Source: Firmicutes bacterium UBA4845 (GTDB lineage: Bacteria; Bacillota; Clostridia; Tissierellales; Sedimentibacteraceae). Taken from it: a stretch of DNA of 64,000 nucleotides. Of the stretch, positions 26,522 to 34,233 are shown in pieces. The stretch covers positions 1 through 64,000 of the forward strand of contig DHER01000036.1 in the NCBI GenBank assembly GCA_002399975.1, written 5' to 3'. The notes under the pieces are model-generated. The model saw only the letters and a program-made list of their open reading frames with translations, did not search any database and had not been told where the DNA came from. A program made the translations under genes and the position numbers. Within the stretch, counting starts at the first letter, position 1. Each line of letters starts with the position of its first letter.

Positions 26522-28067
26522 GATATAAAATTTCGTCAGGATCCTTAAGATCAGAACCAAGAATCTGTTTTATTTTATCTAAACGATACAGGACTGTGCT
26601 GCGGTGTATAAACAGCTGTTTTGATGTCTGCATTACGTTGCATTGGTTATCTAAATATATTCGAAGTGTTTTCATATATTCAGTTCCCTTGTCTTTATCA
26701 CTTTGCTTCAGGAACAGAAGCTTCTCGTGACATATCATATATCCGGGAAGCGTTTTTGTTGCTTGCTTTAATATATAATCAAAAGAAACATCATTAAAGT
26801 TGTTAACCTGTTTTTTCGGGAATTTGCTGCTTCCGATAGATAAAGCAATGCATGCCTGAACATACTGCCTCCTAAGGCTTATATGCCCTTCCATAGTACG
26901 GCTGACTCCAACATTTAAATAGTTTTCATCTGTAAAACGATCCAAACGTTTTAACATTTCATCTCTGGTAAGCTGTGAAAGAGTCATATCAACAAAAACT
27001 ACTATATTTTCATTATACGGAAAGGCACAGCAATTGCTGAACATACTGCTCAAATAATAAATTATAGGATTGTAGGTAAAATTTCGCTTGTCCAATTCTG
27101 TCATCTCAAGATAAAAGCATGTATACTCATGCTGCGGGCTCCATCCCAAAACATCAAGCTTTTGACTTATCTGCAAATAATCCGCTGTTTTATCAGTTAA
27201 AATGCTTTTAAAAATTTTGTAAAGAGCTTTATTAGAATGATAAAAACCCTTTACCATGTTATGGCTTAACATGTTTTCCAATATAATAGGCGGCTCTATA
27301 TTATACCATCCTCCGGGATAATAGCTGTTATTATTAAGTACATGTTCTATCAAAAATGCCATAAATTCTAGAAGAAATCCTTCACTTTTTTTAATGGGAC
27401 GGCAATCTTCCAGCATCAGCAATCGATATATGGTTTTACCGTTTTGCTTTATATTTACACAAAGCGAACCCAATCCGGTTATATCCTTTGGAAAATAAAA
27501 CGCTCCATCTATCTCCTTCACCTTGTAGTAAAGTTCATTGTTCTTTAAATCCGTTACAAAAGAATGAGTACTTTCCGAAGAGCCGAATATTTGTTCCTGC
27601 TGAAACGGAATGGCATATGAAGATGCTAAAATAGAAAAATCCATACCTGCTACAACAAGTGAGTTCTGCAATACAGGCATACTTATAGAAAGCATAGTTT
27701 GTATGGATTTTCCTTCAAGATAACTGTACATCAAATTCTCCTGCCACAAGTCATACATTTCAAACATTTCCTGAAGGGATGCAAATACTTCCATTACATT
27801 CCCACTAACAAGGCACATATAAGGTAATTTACTTTCAACATTGTCTCCTGCAGTTAAAATCAAGCAATTCTCAGGAAATACATCGGATTTTTTCAAATCT
27901 TTCATTGCACTTTCGTCCATAACATATACTATATAATTTTCTATTTTAATTTCCGGAGAATATAGCGACGGACGAACCAGGCACGGATCTTTTGAAAGTC
28001 CTCTTGGAGTGAAAACATCATGTGTTTTTTTTAATTGGTCAACAACAAAGGCAGCACTTAGTTTCAT
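26460..28067 (-). CDS. PucR-family transcriptional regulator
   Basis: This 535-residue protein ends with the PucR/CdaR-type helix-turn-helix ('VMQTSKQLFIHRSTVLYRLDKIKQILG'). A GGDEF-like helper region precedes it, and a long N-terminal sensor region comes first. Members are usually effector-dependent activators. It is transcribed divergently from the methyltransferase operon at 28252. The shared 22-bp motif at 28141 lies in the 184-bp gap between them and recurs before fhs, so this protein is the best candidate to control both one-carbon operons. The effector is not predictable from the sequence. Confidence 0.85.
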   Translation of the reverse strand: MKLSAAFVVDQLKKTHDVFTPRGLSKDPCLVRPSLYSPEIKIENYIVYVMDESAMKDLKKSDVFPENCLILTAGDNVESKLPYMCLVSGNVMEVFASLQEMFEMYDLWQENLMYSYLEGKSIQTMLSISMPVLQNSLVVAGMDFSILASSYAIPFQQEQIFGSSESTHSFVTDLKNNELYYKVKEIDGAFYFPKDITGLGSLCVNIKQNGKTIYRLLMLEDCRPIKKSEGFLLEFMAFLIEHVLNNNSYYPGGWYNIEPPIILENMLSHNMVKGFYHSNKALYKIFKSILTDKTADYLQISQKLDVLGWSPQHEYTCFYLEMTELDKRNFTYNPIIYYLSSMFSNCCAFPYNENIVVFVDMTLSQLTRDEMLKRLDRFTDENYLNVGVSRTMEGHISLRRQYVQACIALSIGSSKFPKKQVNNFNDVSFDYILKQATKTLPGYMICHEKLLFLKQSDKDKGTEYMKTLRIYLDNQCNVMQTSKQLFIHRSTVLYRLDKIKQILGSDLKDPDEILYLMLSFRLLDMEEVKNNLYTI

Positions 28068-28140
28068 AATTACACCTCTTTTGTGATAATATTACAACAT
28101 AATTTTATATATAATGAATATATTATTTATTCTTGCTCAT

Positions 28141-28216
28141 AATACAAAGTGTAGTAAAAAAACCGTACAATGTCAATAGTTTGTGCATGGAATTTTGAAT
28201 TTTTTTGTGCTAAAAT
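28141..28216 (+). promoter_or_regulatory. Methyltransferase operon promoter with conserved 22-bp motif
   Basis: The motif starts at 28141 and is identical over 22 bp to 18640-18661. An extended -10, TGCTAAAAT (TAAAAT at 28211-28216), is exactly 70 nt from the motif start, as at fhs. The -35 position reads TGGAAT. The shared GGAATTT segment just upstream of the -10 is also conserved between the two promoters. Confidence 0.6.
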
Positions 28217-28251
28217 GTTGTAAACAAACGATTACGGAGGTGTTTATTAAT

Positions 28252-29064
28252 TTGATAATTATTGGTGAAAAAATCAACGGCTCTATACCATCTGTGGCAG
28301 AAGCAATTGCTAATCATGATTCGGATTTTATTAAGCATTTAGCTAAAATACAAACAGACTCAAATGCTTCTTACATTGATTGCTGCGCTTCAGTTGAAGA
28401 AATCAAGGAGGTTGAAACTCTGCATTGGCTGATTGACTGCATTCAGGAAGTTTCTGATTTGCCTGTCTGCGTAGACAGCCCAAGCCCCCAGATTTGTGTA
28501 GACGCACTGAAATTTTGTAAAAAAGAAGGAATAGTTAATTCTGTTTCCATGGAAAGTAATAAAACTGATATAATATTTCCGGCAATTGCAGATACCGGTT
28601 GGGGATGTATTGCTTTATTATGTGGAGAAAAAGGTATTCCTAATTCTGCAGGAAAACGCATGGAAATTTTTGAACAAATTATGATAAAGGCAAAGGAGTA
28701 CGGCATTGCACCTTCCAGGCTCTACATAGATCCTCTTGTAGTAGCTTTGTCAACTGACCAGGAAGCATTATCCACTTTTACATCATGCTGTAGAGAAATA
28801 AAAGACGCTTATCCTGATATTCACATTACAAGCGGCCTGTCAAATATTTCTTTCGGCCTTCCTGCGAGAAAAAACATTAATAAAGCTTTTATGGTTTTAT
28901 CTATGGAGGCAGGAATGGACAGTGCTATTGCAGATCCTACAAACAGAGATATGGTAGGAATAATTTATGCTACAGAAGCTCTGTTGCAAAATGATGAATA
29001 TTGTCTGGATTATATTCACGCTTACCGAAACGGCCTTATAGGCAAAAAACCAAAAAAAGAATAA
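28252..29064 (+). CDS. Methyl-THF:corrinoid methyltransferase (pterin-binding, MtvA/AcsE type)
   Basis: The start is set at TTG 28252, with Shine-Dalgarno GGAGGTG at 28237-28243; the ATG at 28183 would add 23 unrelated residues. The 270-residue product begins LIIIGEKINGSIP and has the pterin-binding TIM-barrel features shared with AcsE ('DCCASVEEIKEVETLHWLI', 'PVCVDSPSP', 'TSGLSNISFGLP' with the conserved Asn). Next to a corrinoid protein and a UroD-like methyltransferase it most likely moves methyl groups from the corrinoid to THF (methyltransferase II of a demethylase system). Confidence 0.87.
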   Translation: MIIIGEKINGSIPSVAEAIANHDSDFIKHLAKIQTDSNASYIDCCASVEEIKEVETLHWLIDCIQEVSDLPVCVDSPSPQICVDALKFCKKEGIVNSVSMESNKTDIIFPAIADTGWGCIALLCGEKGIPNSAGKRMEIFEQIMIKAKEYGIAPSRLYIDPLVVALSTDQEALSTFTSCCREIKDAYPDIHITSGLSNISFGLPARKNINKAFMVLSMEAGMDSAIADPTNRDMVGIIYATEALLQNDEYCLDYIHAYRNGLIGKKPKKE

Positions 29065-29176
29065 AAAATTTATTCTGAAACTATAAACAAAACAGTTATC
29101 CATTTAATTTTAGTTAATCAAGTAATATTTCAAGTAATAGTATTTTCATTAAAAAACAAAACAGGAGGTAATAAGG

Positions 29177-29809
29177 ATGTCAAAAATTCAAGAAGTAAAA
29201 TCTAAAGTAGAACAAGGCAGAACTAAAATCATCCCAGGTCTTGTACAGGAAGCACTAGATGAAGGTGATAAAGCTGAGGATATTCTTCAAGTAATGATTG
29301 ATGCCATGAGTACTGTAGGAGACAAGTTTTCCGCAGGCGAAATCTTTGTCCCGGAAATGCTTGTAGCAGCAAAAGCAATGTCAAAGGGTGTTGATGTTTT
29401 GAAACCACACCTGGTATCAGGTGATACATCATCATTGGGCACCTGTATAATAGGTACAGTTGCCGGAGATTTGCATGACATAGGTAAAAATCTGGTAGCC
29501 ATGATGATTGAAAGTGCCGGGTTCAAAGTAGTAGACCTTGGCGTTGATGTACCTAAGGAAAAATTCATCGAAGCTGTACAGCAGAATGATAACGTAAAGA
29601 TAGTTGCTTGTTCCGGATTGTTGACAACAACAATGCCGGCTATGAAGGAAACAGTAAAAGCACTGAAAGAGTCTAAACTGCAGGGATTTAAAATAATGGT
29701 TGGAGGCGCACCAGTAACACCTGAATTTGCATCCGAAATCAATGCTGACGCATATACACCGGACGCCGGAAGCGCGGCTGTAGAAGCAAAAAAATTGGCA
29801 AGTGCTTAA
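29177..29809 (+). CDS. Methyltransferase cognate corrinoid protein
   Basis: This 210-residue protein has an N-terminal helical cap (residues 1-85) and a Rossmann-type B12 domain. The B12 domain contains the lower-ligand motif DLHDIGKN, with His100 as the cobalt ligand, then 'VVDLGVDVP' and 'VGGAPVTPEFA'. It belongs to the MtaC/MtvC family and shuttles methyl groups between a substrate-specific methyltransferase and the THF methyltransferase. An AGGAGG Shine-Dalgarno precedes the ATG. It is the middle gene of the three-gene set. Confidence 0.93.
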   Translation: MSKIQEVKSKVEQGRTKIIPGLVQEALDEGDKAEDILQVMIDAMSTVGDKFSAGEIFVPEMLVAAKAMSKGVDVLKPHLVSGDTSSLGTCIIGTVAGDLHDIGKNLVAMMIESAGFKVVDLGVDVPKEKFIEAVQQNDNVKIVACSGLLTTTMPAMKETVKALKESKLQGFKIMVGGAPVTPEFASEINADAYTPDAGSAAVEAKKLASA

Positions 29810-29838
29810 GTGTTAACAAAACCCAAGGAGGTGCTGTT

Positions 29839-30819
29839 ATGTTAACAAAAAGAGAAAATTTGCTTGAAACGATCAAAGGAGGAAATCCTGACAGGTTTGT
29901 AAATCAATATGAATTTCTTGACATCATATTGGAAATTCCAATATTAGTAACCATGGTCACACCGGGTAAAGAAATTAAGAATGAGTGGGGTATAACTTTT
30001 AGGTGGCCGGAAGGGCAGATTGGAGGCTTTCCAGTACAAGATGACGATCATATTGTACTGAAAGACATTACCCAATGGGAAAAATATGTGAAAGCACCGT
30101 CGGTCATAGTTCCTGAAGAAAAATGGAAAGCTACTATAAAACATGCAAATTCTGTGGATCGAAAGGATAAATTTGTAACAGCTTTTGTAGCACCTGGACT
30201 TTTTGAAATGACACATCATTTAATGGGTATGGAAAATGCCTTAACAAGTTTTTATGAAGAACCTGAAAAAATGCATGAATTAATTAATTACATTACAGAT
30301 TATGAACTTCGTCTTGCAGAACAGATTATTAATCACATTCATCCAGATGCGATTTTCCATCATGACGACTGGGGAAGTCAAAAATCTACATTTATGGCGC
30401 CGAAGATGTTTGAAGAATTCTTCTACCCAAATTACAAGAAAATATACGGTTATTATAAAGATAACGGTGTTCAGCTCATTGTTCATCACAGTGACTGTTA
30501 TGCGGCAACTTTAGTTCCTTATATGATTGATATGGGAATCGACATCTGGCAGGGAGTCATGACAACCAACAATACTCCTGAGCTCATCAAGAACTACGGC
30601 GGCAAAATTAGCTTTATGGGCGATATTGACAGCGGTGTTGTTGATTTTCCGGAATGGACTGTGGAAAATACTGCAAAGTATGTAGAAAAAGCCTGCAGAA
30701 GATGCGGAAAACATTATTTTATACCGTGCTTGACTCAGGGATTGAATTTCAGTTCTTTTCCCGGTGTTTATAACGCTGTAAGTAAAGAAATCGATAACAT
30801 GAGCAAAATTATGTTCTAA
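29839..30819 (+). CDS. Uroporphyrinogen-decarboxylase-like methyltransferase (MtvB/OdmB-like)
   Basis: This 326-residue protein of the UroD/MtaA superfamily has zinc-site-like residues in 'VHHSDCYAAT' and 'FIPCLTQGLNFSSFPG', and 'FMGDIDSGVVD' typical of the barrel. UroD-like proteins next to a corrinoid protein and an MtvA-type enzyme act as methyltransferase I, demethylating substrates such as methoxylated aromatics. The actual substrate cannot be read from the sequence; methanol or methylamine systems would need MtaB or MttB-type proteins, which are absent here. Confidence 0.82.
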   Translation: MLTKRENLLETIKGGNPDRFVNQYEFLDIILEIPILVTMVTPGKEIKNEWGITFRWPEGQIGGFPVQDDDHIVLKDITQWEKYVKAPSVIVPEEKWKATIKHANSVDRKDKFVTAFVAPGLFEMTHHLMGMENALTSFYEEPEKMHELINYITDYELRLAEQIINHIHPDAIFHHDDWGSQKSTFMAPKMFEEFFYPNYKKIYGYYKDNGVQLIVHHSDCYAATLVPYMIDMGIDIWQGVMTTNNTPELIKNYGGKISFMGDIDSGVVDFPEWTVENTAKYVEKACRRCGKHYFIPCLTQGLNFSSFPGVYNAVSKEIDNMSKIMF

Positions 30820-30880
30820 ACATTAAAACTGACTTAAAAATGCATACGTTCAGGATTCAGGACCTGCAATTTATAAATAT

Positions 30881-30917
30881 ATTGCCCGTGAAAATTGTAA
30901 CTGCTTTCATGGGCAAT
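30881..30917. terminator. Bidirectional terminator between converging operons
   Basis: ATTGCCCGTGAAA (30881-30893) pairs with TTTCATGGGCAAT (30905-30917) over 13 bp with one G-T wobble. It serves the plus-strand methyltransferase operon, with TTTT after it, and faces the end of the minus-strand carbonyl cluster. Confidence 0.7.
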
Positions 30918-30943
30918 ATGTTTTAATTTGAGGAATCTAATTG

Positions 30944-31588
30944 TTAATTTGCTGGTTCCCAAACTCCAATTTTCTTTAAAGTTCCTATGGATACATCTCC
31001 GACTACTGCCAAATCTTCTGCCGTAAAATAAAAATGAACATTTTCGTTGAACAATATCTGAGATGAAGGCGGAAATTCATCATCTCCGATCCAAAATATA
31101 AAAATCAAATAAATATTATTTAAAAATTGAATTTTATAAGCAAAGTCACCTTTATTAACTTTTTCAGCATCCAGCTTTTCAAAAGCTTTTTTTAATCCTT
31201 CAGGATTATTCTTTAATACACTGGAAAGTCGCAAAATACACCTTCCATAAAAATTACCGTAATATACATTCCCGCCTTCTATCTCTCTATAGGTAATGTA
31301 TTTTTTGGAGGGTTCTACTCCACTTCCGTGAATCAAATATCGCAAGATCAGGATCTTTGAATGAAAGCCTTCTAATTCAGCTCCGTCCCTGCCGTATATA
31401 TCTCCGGACGGATACTTGACCGATAACTCCTGCCCCATAAGTTTTACAATTATTTCGCCTGTGTCCCTGTTGTAAATACATCCTGTGTTTTTTGCCATTG
31501 CTTCAGGTTCATAATCTTTAAATTCGTCCTTATAATGTTCATATGCTATTTTTTCACGGTCTATTTCTGAATTAATATTGCTGCCCAT
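30944..31588 (-). CDS. DUF3786 domain protein
   Basis: This 214-residue protein is of the DUF3786 family, recognisable by 'IKLMGQELSVKYPSGDIY'-like and 'LILRYLIHGSG' segments and a C-terminal 'HFYFTAEDLAVVGD'. The family is found mainly in anaerobes, often next to corrinoid and CODH/ACS genes; its biochemical role is unknown. It is the last gene of the carbonyl-branch cluster, about 50 bp after the His-rich gene and just before the shared terminator. Confidence 0.75.
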   Translation of the reverse strand: MGSNINSEIDREKIAYEHYKDEFKDYEPEAMAKNTGCIYNRDTGEIIVKLMGQELSVKYPSGDIYGRDGAELEGFHSKILILRYLIHGSGVEPSKKYITYREIEGGNVYYGNFYGRCILRLSSVLKNNPEGLKKAFEKLDAEKVNKGDFAYKIQFLNNIYLIFIFWIGDDEFPPSSQILFNENVHFYFTAEDLAVVGDVSIGTLKKIGVWEPAN

Positions 31589-31637
31589 CTTTCACTCCTT
31601 AACCTGATATTTACATATAGAATTATTGTACACTGCA

Positions 31638-31967
31638 CTACATATGTTCTTCCGCTTTTTGCAGCATTTCATCTGCCTGTTCCATAAACTTAACTGCTTT
31701 TTCAATATACTGCGAAGTCTCCATCTTTCCCATACCCTTAGCCTTGCTTATCCATGCACTAAAGCTGTCTTCGTGGGATTTATTATGCTCTATCCAATGT
31801 TTCAGCAGTATTTTTAATGTTTTTTCATCTTTACCTTTTTCATGGCCTAATGCATTATCCTGGTCGTGAGTGTGATTGTGCCCGTCCATGTGACAATGTT
31901 CATGGACATGAGAACAGTCTCCACCATGACTGTGATCATGCTCGTGGCTATCATTTTTAATATTCAT
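31638..31967 (-). CDS. Histidine-rich metal-binding small protein
   Basis: This 109-residue protein has twelve histidines within the first 42 residues in His-x-His runs, plus two Cys. A helical C-terminal half follows. The composition indicates metal (likely Ni or Zn) binding. Its location 31 bp after cooT, downstream of acsB-acsV, suggests nickel storage or delivery for CODH and acetyl-CoA synthase. This is inferred from composition and context; I know no named family with certainty. Confidence 0.65.
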   Translation of the reverse strand: MNIKNDSHEHDHSHGGDCSHVHEHCHMDGHNHTHDQDNALGHEKGKDEKTLKILLKHWIEHNKSHEDSFSAWISKAKGMGKMETSQYIEKAVKFMEQADEMLQKAEEHM

Positions 31968-31998
31968 AATGCCCTTTCTGTTGTACTATTTTAGGAAT

Positions 31999-32193
31999 TT
32001 ATGACGGCTTTTTCTCTATAAGGATTTTATTTTTTAAAAGGTCTACCTCTTTTAAAATCCCCTCCACTGTTTTTTCTTCACCTAAAATATTTGTTAAAAA
32101 CCATTTATCGTCTTTTGGAATTATGTTAACCACATATTCCATAACCTTGCTTTCACCTTCCGGTGACACTAAATACGCCGTGGATTCACACAA
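31999..32193 (-). CDS. cooT: CooT-family nickel-binding protein
   Basis: This small protein of 64 residues begins MCESTAYLV, with Cys2 the nickel-binding residue characteristic of CooT, and continues with 'MEYVVNIIPKDDKWFLTNILGEEKTVEGILKEVDLLKNKILIE', matching the family layout. CooT takes part in nickel delivery to CODH. It has its own AGGAGGTAAT and lies 24 bp after the acsV stop. Confidence 0.82.
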   Translation of the reverse strand: MCESTAYLVSPEGESKVMEYVVNIIPKDDKWFLTNILGEEKTVEGILKEVDLLKNKILIEKKPS

Positions 32194-32217
32194 TCTTATT
32201 ACCTCCTTTAATTTCTG

Positions 32218-34155
32218 TCAGCTGCGCTTATTAAGGCTGTCTCTAACGGTGGGAAATTTACTTATATCCGTATGCGGTAAAAAACTTGCCGATACAAATT
32301 CATCCATGTACTCTGCCTCGGCACTTAGCTCCACATAAGTCATGCTGGCAGCTATTTCTTCTAATTTATGCCTTGCATCTTCACTGATAATTGTAAGATA
32401 GCAGCCCATCAATGAACTGTTTCCTATATAGTTGATTTTACTTTGTTCTATATCGGGCAGCATTCCTATTTTAACCGCATTGTCTATATTAAGGCTGTTT
32501 CCTATACCACCTGCTATATATATTTTATCAATATCGGTAAAATCCATAGCAAGTTTATTTAAAAGGGTGGTAATTCCTGAATATATAGCTGCTTTAGCCC
32601 TTATAAAGTTGTCTACATCCACTTCTGTTATGCTAATATCCCGTTCTAAATCATACTGTTCCTTAAATGCCAGAATATATTCTCCGATCCCATGTTCATC
32701 AAATCTGATCCTATTGGTATCCAAGCCCTTTACTATTTTACCTTTTCTGTCTATAATCCCGGCAAACATCATTTCACATATAAGATCTATAATACCTGAA
32801 CCGCATATTCCCAATGGGTCTTCATCTCCGATTACATCTAAACACGGTTCAAATTTATTGTCTATTGTTACTTTTTCTATAGCACCGACGGTAGCCCTCA
32901 TACCGCAGCTTATCTCCCCGCCTTCAAAAGCAGGTCCCGCAGAGCAGGCACAGGTCATAAGATATTCGCTGTTGCCAAACACTATTTCTCCATTGGTCCC
33001 CAAGTCTATAAAAAGTATATTTTCCTGGGTATTCCACATCCCTGAAGCTAATACTCCTGAGGAAATATCTCCTCCTACATAACTGGCTACAGAGGGAACC
33101 AAATATATAAAGGTCTCCGGATTGATTCCTATATTAAGTTCCGAAGCCTTTATAAAAGGTGCCTTTACAAAAGCAGGTATATATGGCTCCATTCTCAAGA
33201 AGTTGGCATATACACCTAAAAATAGATGAGACATGGTAGTATTTCCCGCCGCTACGAAAGACACTACCTGATCCATTGATATGCCAGAATCCATGTACAT
33301 TTTATTTAACAGAGGGTTTATGGTTTCCTGAATTATTGCACGATTGAGCTTTTCAAGCCCATTGGCCTTTGTTGAAAACATTATTCTGTTTATAACATCA
33401 GCACCATACTTCATCTGGGCATTCCCAGATGAAGTCTTCGCAATTAATTCACCATTATATAAATTAACTATACATGCCGCTACGGAAGTAGTTCCTATAT
33501 CCACCGCCACTCCGTAAAGCTCATTGGTTTTATCTCCCTCTTCTACGTTAATAATTGTGGTCTTACCATTTCCTCTAGGTATATGTGTTATTGTGACTTT
33601 AAAATCTGCCTTTCTTAAAAGTTCAGGTATTTTTCTTAATATGGGAAGCCTGCAAAATACATACTTATAGCCCATCTGGTTTCTAACATGCCTTTTTAAC
33701 CTTTCAAAATCAGATATATTGTCATCCAATGTAGGCAGGTCCAGCTCTAAATATTCCTTTTTTACATAAGTACCGGGCTTCATCCCGCTTCCATTAAATA
33801 TGCGTTCTTTGGATTCCTGAAATATATTTTTTTCTTTGTTACCGGAAAAGTCCTCGATTTTCATACCATACATAGAAGACGACTCGGTTTCCGGTATTTC
33901 TATAACTGCATCACCTTTTATAATGCTTTGGCACGCAAGCACATATCCGTTATTCTTCTCTTCAAGAGAAATATGTCTGCTGTTTTCTGAAAGAACATTA
34001 CCGCTAATTATTTTGGCCTTGCATTTTCCGCAAGCTCCGCTGCCATTACATGGAGTATCCATGAATATCCCGGCTTTTCTTACAACTTCCAACAAATTTT
34101 CACCATCTGGGACTTCTATACTTACGTTGTAGGGTGTAAATTTTATTTCTGCCAT
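32218..34155 (-). CDS. acsV: Corrinoid activation protein of the CODH/ACS cluster
   Basis: This 645-residue protein has an N-terminal [2Fe-2S] domain (DTPCNGSGACGKCK...VLACQS), a linker and middle region of about 110 residues, and a C-terminal ASKHA domain starting at 'GVAVDIGTTSVAACIVNL'. It reductively reactivates the corrinoid Fe-S protein (AcsCD) when its cobalt is oxidised, using ATP. It directly follows acsB, and its length matches the AcsV class. The second, shorter activator in this window is encoded at 24395. Confidence 0.9.
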   Translation of the reverse strand: MAEIKFTPYNVSIEVPDGENLLEVVRKAGIFMDTPCNGSGACGKCKAKIISGNVLSENSRHISLEEKNNGYVLACQSIIKGDAVIEIPETESSSMYGMKIEDFSGNKEKNIFQESKERIFNGSGMKPGTYVKKEYLELDLPTLDDNISDFERLKRHVRNQMGYKYVFCRLPILRKIPELLRKADFKVTITHIPRGNGKTTIINVEEGDKTNELYGVAVDIGTTSVAACIVNLYNGELIAKTSSGNAQMKYGADVINRIMFSTKANGLEKLNRAIIQETINPLLNKMYMDSGISMDQVVSFVAAGNTTMSHLFLGVYANFLRMEPYIPAFVKAPFIKASELNIGINPETFIYLVPSVASYVGGDISSGVLASGMWNTQENILFIDLGTNGEIVFGNSEYLMTCACSAGPAFEGGEISCGMRATVGAIEKVTIDNKFEPCLDVIGDEDPLGICGSGIIDLICEMMFAGIIDRKGKIVKGLDTNRIRFDEHGIGEYILAFKEQYDLERDISITEVDVDNFIRAKAAIYSGITTLLNKLAMDFTDIDKIYIAGGIGNSLNIDNAVKIGMLPDIEQSKINYIGNSSLMGCYLTIISEDARHKLEEIAASMTYVELSAEAEYMDEFVSASFLPHTDISKFPTVRDSLNKRS

Positions 34156-34233
34156 ATAATAAATACCTTTCTTAAAAAATACAAATCAATATTTCATATT
34201 ACTTTTCTATCTTTTTTATTACCTATATTAATA

